Assembly (NCBI GenBank): GCA_947167415.1
Contig: CAMVHY010000034.1
Coordinates: forward strand, 1 to 9,499
DNA from: an uncultured Clostridia bacterium
GTDB lineage: Bacteria; Bacillota; Clostridia; Lachnospirales; CAMVHY01
DNA length: 9,499 nucleotides
Reading direction: 5' to 3'
Shown in pieces: positions 7,704 through 9,499 of the stretch. The notes under the pieces are model-generated. The model ran no database searches, was not told where the DNA came from, and saw only the letters and a list, made by a program, of their open reading frames with translations. The translations under genes and the position numbers were made by a program. Position 1 is the first letter of the stretch. Each line of letters begins with the position of its first letter.

Positions 7704-7741
7704 AAAAAAAAGATCGTGGGGTAAAAACACGATCTTTTTTT
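7704..7741. terminator. Bidirectional intrinsic terminator between convergent genes
   Basis: A perfect 7-bp stem GATCGTG/CACGATC (7712-7718, 7728-7734) with a 9-nt loop is flanked by eight A residues on the left (7704-7711) and seven T residues on the right (7735-7741). It therefore works as a hairpin plus T-tract on both strands. It lies 34 nt after the protease stop and 42 nt after the stop of the convergent 362-aa gene. Confidence 0.9.
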
Positions 7742-7783
7742 ATGTTAAAAAAAATTTAAAGCGTAAGAATTGTGACGGTCAAA

Positions 7784-8872
7784 TTATTTTTTCTCTCGAT
7801 CTGTTGGATCTGTTTTATTTTTTTTGTCATCGTCATTATTTTTGTTTGTATCGATAAACGAAAAAACTCCTAATTTGTCTTTGTTATCTTCCTGCTTTTT
7901 GTTATCTTTACTTACGTTCTCTATTTTTTCGACTAATGATTCTTTATTTCCTTTGTGTGAATCGGTATTAATTTCCATAAGATTTTCATCTTCCTTTTTT
8001 TTATCATCTTTATTATCTTTATTTTGATCTTGATCTTTGTTTTTGTTTTTCTCTGCTTCTATTTGTTTTTTTATCTCGCCTATTTCTTCTTGTGGTAATT
8101 CACTTACATAAGGAATTTTCCTAAATTTAAATTCATACAATGAACCAATGCCAAAAATAGTCGTCAAAATCGCTGTGACAATAATAAAAATCATAAGATT
8201 TATCAACGAAAATACCATTGCAACAACAGATGCCGCTAATAAAATTATATATGCTAAGCCTTCTCCCAAAAGTATTTTTTTGCGTTCGGAGTAAAAATTT
8301 AGTTCGATATGATCGTTTTTTTTATCTATTCTTTTTTCGCGCTCATCAATTTCTGGAAAAAACATTCTTAAATATAAACGATCTAAAATAGGTGTATAAC
8401 TTTTAGTGCGATAGGGATCAAATAATTGCTCAAAAGACCAACTAAATTTATCTTGATACAAATTGTCATTAGCTAAGTACAAACAGTGTTTATATTTGAT
8501 TTGTTTCTTTCTAAAATGCAAATCAGTATAATTTCCATTATCAGCAACGCATATTAAACGGAGATCAAGGCTATCTTTTTTTGTTGTCTTCATTAAATTT
8601 TCAATCTGCAACTTTTTCTTTTCCCATAGTTGTGAAAAATATATTTTTCCTATATATTTTTTTTCTTTATGTTCGTCTCCCTGAAGTGCATTTAATTCAT
8701 AGCACTTATCATTTTCATTTTTTGTTATCATCACAAAAACAGAAAAATGATTATCCCCACAATCTTCCCAAATCACACCATTTTTATCTACGACATAATT
8801 ATTATCTTTCACTGTAAAAATTTCATCTTTCAAATTATTCTCGCCAACCGCATTCTTTGATTTATTTTCCAT
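7784..8872 (-). CDS. Membrane-hairpin protein with charged tail, unknown function (362 aa)
   Basis: No known family is recognised. The ATG at 8870-8872 is preceded by GGAGGAG (8879-8885) at 6-nt spacing. An in-frame GTG at 8885-8887 overlaps that site and is unlikely to be the start. Residues 1 to about 200 form a soluble domain without a signal peptide. Residues about 203-244 are a two-lobed membrane hairpin (GLAYIILLAASVVAMVFSLI, then NLMIFIIVTAILTTIFGIGS). Residues 245-362 are a cytoplasm-like tail that becomes very rich in Lys, Asp, Asn and Glu and is probably disordered. The order WEDCGDN (35), FSQ (79) with L..EN (88-92), CLYL (130), SW......LFD (about 144-152), LYLR (166), hairpin, then ELP (258-260) parallels the 400-aa protein at 3564-4766. 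The gene has its own promoter, shares a terminator with the protease, and carries at its start site an element also found before the 1003-aa gene. Confidence 0.85.
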   Translation of the reverse strand: MENKSKNAVGENNLKDEIFTVKDNNYVVDKNGVIWEDCGDNHFSVFVMITKNENDKCYELNALQGDEHKEKKYIGKIYFSQLWEKKKLQIENLMKTTKKDSLDLRLICVADNGNYTDLHFRKKQIKYKHCLYLANDNLYQDKFSWSFEQLFDPYRTKSYTPILDRLYLRMFFPEIDEREKRIDKKNDHIELNFYSERKKILLGEGLAYIILLAASVVAMVFSLINLMIFIIVTAILTTIFGIGSLYEFKFRKIPYVSELPQEEIGEIKKQIEAEKNKNKDQDQNKDNKDDKKKEDENLMEINTDSHKGNKESLVEKIENVSKDNKKQEDNKDKLGVFSFIDTNKNNDDDKKNKTDPTDREKK

Positions 8873-8912
8873 TTTAATCTCCTCCACATACTCAGTGATT
8901 TAAAATAAAAGC

Positions 8913-8928
8913 AACAAACTAACCACAC
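8913..8928 (-). promoter_or_regulatory. Shared start-site element, copy 2
   Basis: On the minus strand it reads GTGTGGTTAGTTTGTT. It begins 4 nt after the -10 of the 362-aa gene's promoter and 41 nt upstream of the ATG. It matches copy 1 (3298-3313) at 14 of 16 positions. It lacks the second dyad arm (ACTAAC) that is present at copy 1. Confidence 0.45.
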
Positions 8929-8932
8929 TTAT

Positions 8933-8961
8933 AGTTTAACAAATAAAAATATCATTGTCAA
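8933..8961 (-). promoter_or_regulatory. Sigma-70-type promoter of the 362-aa gene
   Basis: On the minus strand, a perfect TTGACA (8956-8961), a 17-nt spacer and TAAACT (8933-8938, 4/6 to consensus). The predicted start near 8926 gives a leader of about 54 nt. Confidence 0.55.
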
Positions 8962-9061
8962 TATTTTTTTTGTTTACTTGTTTTATATAAAAACTCGGTT
9001 ACGATTTTTTGTTTTTATCCTTCTATTATTATAAAAATATTTTTTATACACGTAAAATAAA

Positions 9062-9101
9062 TTTTGTAGTACGAAAAAATTACATTGACAAAACTACAAA
9101 A
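9062..9101. promoter_or_regulatory. Operator-like 9-bp inverted repeat flanking a -35 box
   Basis: TTTTGTAGT (9062-9070) and ACTACAAAA (9093-9101) are perfect inverted copies with a 22-nt gap. The arms are about 31 bp apart centre to centre, close to three helical turns. The gap contains TTGACA at 9085-9090. A repressor or activator dimer spanning the -35 would fit. Confidence 0.4.
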
Positions 9102-9113
9102 ACCGTGTAACAT
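9085..9113 (+). promoter_or_regulatory. Promoter of a gene interrupted by the insertion element
   Basis: TTGACA (9085-9090), a 17-nt spacer and TAACAT (9108-9113). It lies outside the predicted left end of the insertion element (9138), so it should belong to the original locus, although it now reads into the element. Confidence 0.5.
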
Positions 9114-9122
9114 TATATGTGC

Positions 9123-9173
9123 AGGAGTAAAATGTTAGGTAGTGTCGACAAAATCAGAAGATATATAATATAG
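9123..9173 (+). pseudogene. Start of a gene cut off by the insertion element after about two codons
   Basis: AGGAG (9123-9127) precedes ATG TTA (9132-9137), in line with the promoter at 9085-9113. At 9138 the sequence changes to what looks like the terminal repeat of an IS5-family element, and the frame then ends at TAG 9171-9173 after 13 codons (MLGSVDKIRRYII). The rest of the host gene would lie to the right of the element, outside the window. Alternatively this is only a short leader frame. Confidence 0.35.
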
Positions 9174-9499
9174 GTGGGTAAAAAATGAATAAAAGGGAGA
9201 GGGAAATAAAATGAAAAAGGAAAATGGAGAAAGAAGCCATAGAAGGAATGATATGAGCAATGAAGAGTGGGAAAAAATAAAAGATTATATAAAAGAAAAG
9301 AAAGGAAGATTGGAGAAGATGATAGGAATTTTTTAAACGGAGTATTTTGGATATTGAGGACAGGAGCACCATGGAGGGATTTGCCGCCGGATTATAGGAA
9401 ATGGTATACGGTGCATAAAAGATTTTTAAAGATTTTTGAGGTGAGCAAAAAACGGAAAATGGGAAAGATTGGCTAAAGTTTTAAGTCAAAACGCGGAGT
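9138..9499 (+). mobile_element. IS5-family insertion sequence (IS427-like group), left part
   Basis: The left end is inferred at GGTAGTGTCGACAAAATC (9138 onward), a terminal-repeat-like sequence. It is preceded by TTA, which fits the short TNA/TA target preference reported for this family. A transposase reading frame starts about 70 bp inside. The right end and target duplication are outside the window, so the exact boundary is unconfirmed. Confidence 0.65.
9211..9499 (+). pseudogene. IS5-family transposase N-terminus, frameshifted twice, truncated by window end
   Basis: The ATG at 9211 follows GGGAGAGGG and encodes MKKENGERSHRRNDMSNEEW, then EKIKDYIKEKKGR, ending at TAA 9334-9336. The family motif continues one frame back as GEDDRNFLNGVFWILRTG, APWRDLPPDYRKWYTVHKRF (stop in GGC TAA at 9477-9479). 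It then resumes in the first frame as NGKWERLAKVLSQNAE (9451-9498). These pieces together match the N-terminal DUF4096-type domain of IS5/IS427 transposases. The first shift lies in the 9264-9336 overlap, near GGAAGATTGGAG, and looks like a 1-base loss. The second lies in an A6 run (9447-9452) and looks like a 1-base gain. The DDE catalytic residues are beyond the window. Programmed frameshifting could explain the first shift alone. Two opposite shifts favour a decayed copy or sequence errors. Confidence 0.8.

Noticed and set aside
8873..8887. GTG start adding five residues to the 362-aa protein
   Set aside because: The added codons are the ribosome binding site GGAGGAG itself. The ATG at 8870-8872 is ideally spaced from it.
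9154..9372. 72-codon minus-strand frame across the insertion element
   Set aside because: It is antisense to the transposase domain, low in complexity, and has no ribosome binding site.

Overview
The window is very AT-rich, gene-sparse bacterial DNA. It has strong Shine-Dalgarno sequences (AGGAGGTG, GGAGGAG, AAAGGAG), recognisable sigma-70-type promoters (TTGACA or TTGATT, 17 nt, -10 box) and hairpin/T-tract terminators. The one confidently recognised gene is a Lon-like protease of the AAA_32 type that resembles clostridial versions. I read this as a low-GC bacterium, probably Firmicutes/Clostridia-like and possibly host-associated, but the taxonomy is inferred and not proven.

Layout from left to right. 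Positions 1-181 hold a short relic-like reading frame and a terminator for the gene to the right. Positions 182-3193 (minus) encode a 1003-residue, Lys/Asn/Ile-rich protein with no recognised family. It contains about 60-residue tandem helical repeats and a basic, probably disordered tail. A 24-codon ORF with its own promoter precedes it and overlaps its start codon. Positions 3564-4766 (minus) encode a 400-residue protein with a membrane hairpin, followed by a doubtful 58-codon ORF. A 485-bp AT-rich divergent intergenic region leads to the Lon-like protease (5273-7669, plus). The protease ends at a bidirectional terminator shared with the convergent 7784-8872 (minus) gene. That gene encodes a 362-residue membrane-hairpin protein with a charged tail. 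On the right, a promoter, ribosome binding site and start codon (about 9085-9137) run straight into an IS5-family element, whose transposase gene is frameshifted twice and runs off the window.

The protease looks like a housekeeping gene set among lineage-specific genes. Two observations link the unknown genes. First, the 400- and 362-residue proteins share a colinear set of motifs and the same layout (soluble domain, two-helix membrane hairpin, E[FL]P tail), so they look like diverged paralogues. Second, the promoters of the 1003-residue and 362-residue genes carry an almost identical 16-bp element (14/16 matches) at the expected transcription start, which suggests a shared regulator. The three proteins may therefore belong to one coordinately regulated accessory set. 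Their function cannot be read from the sequence. No tRNA, rRNA, CRISPR array or origin was seen.
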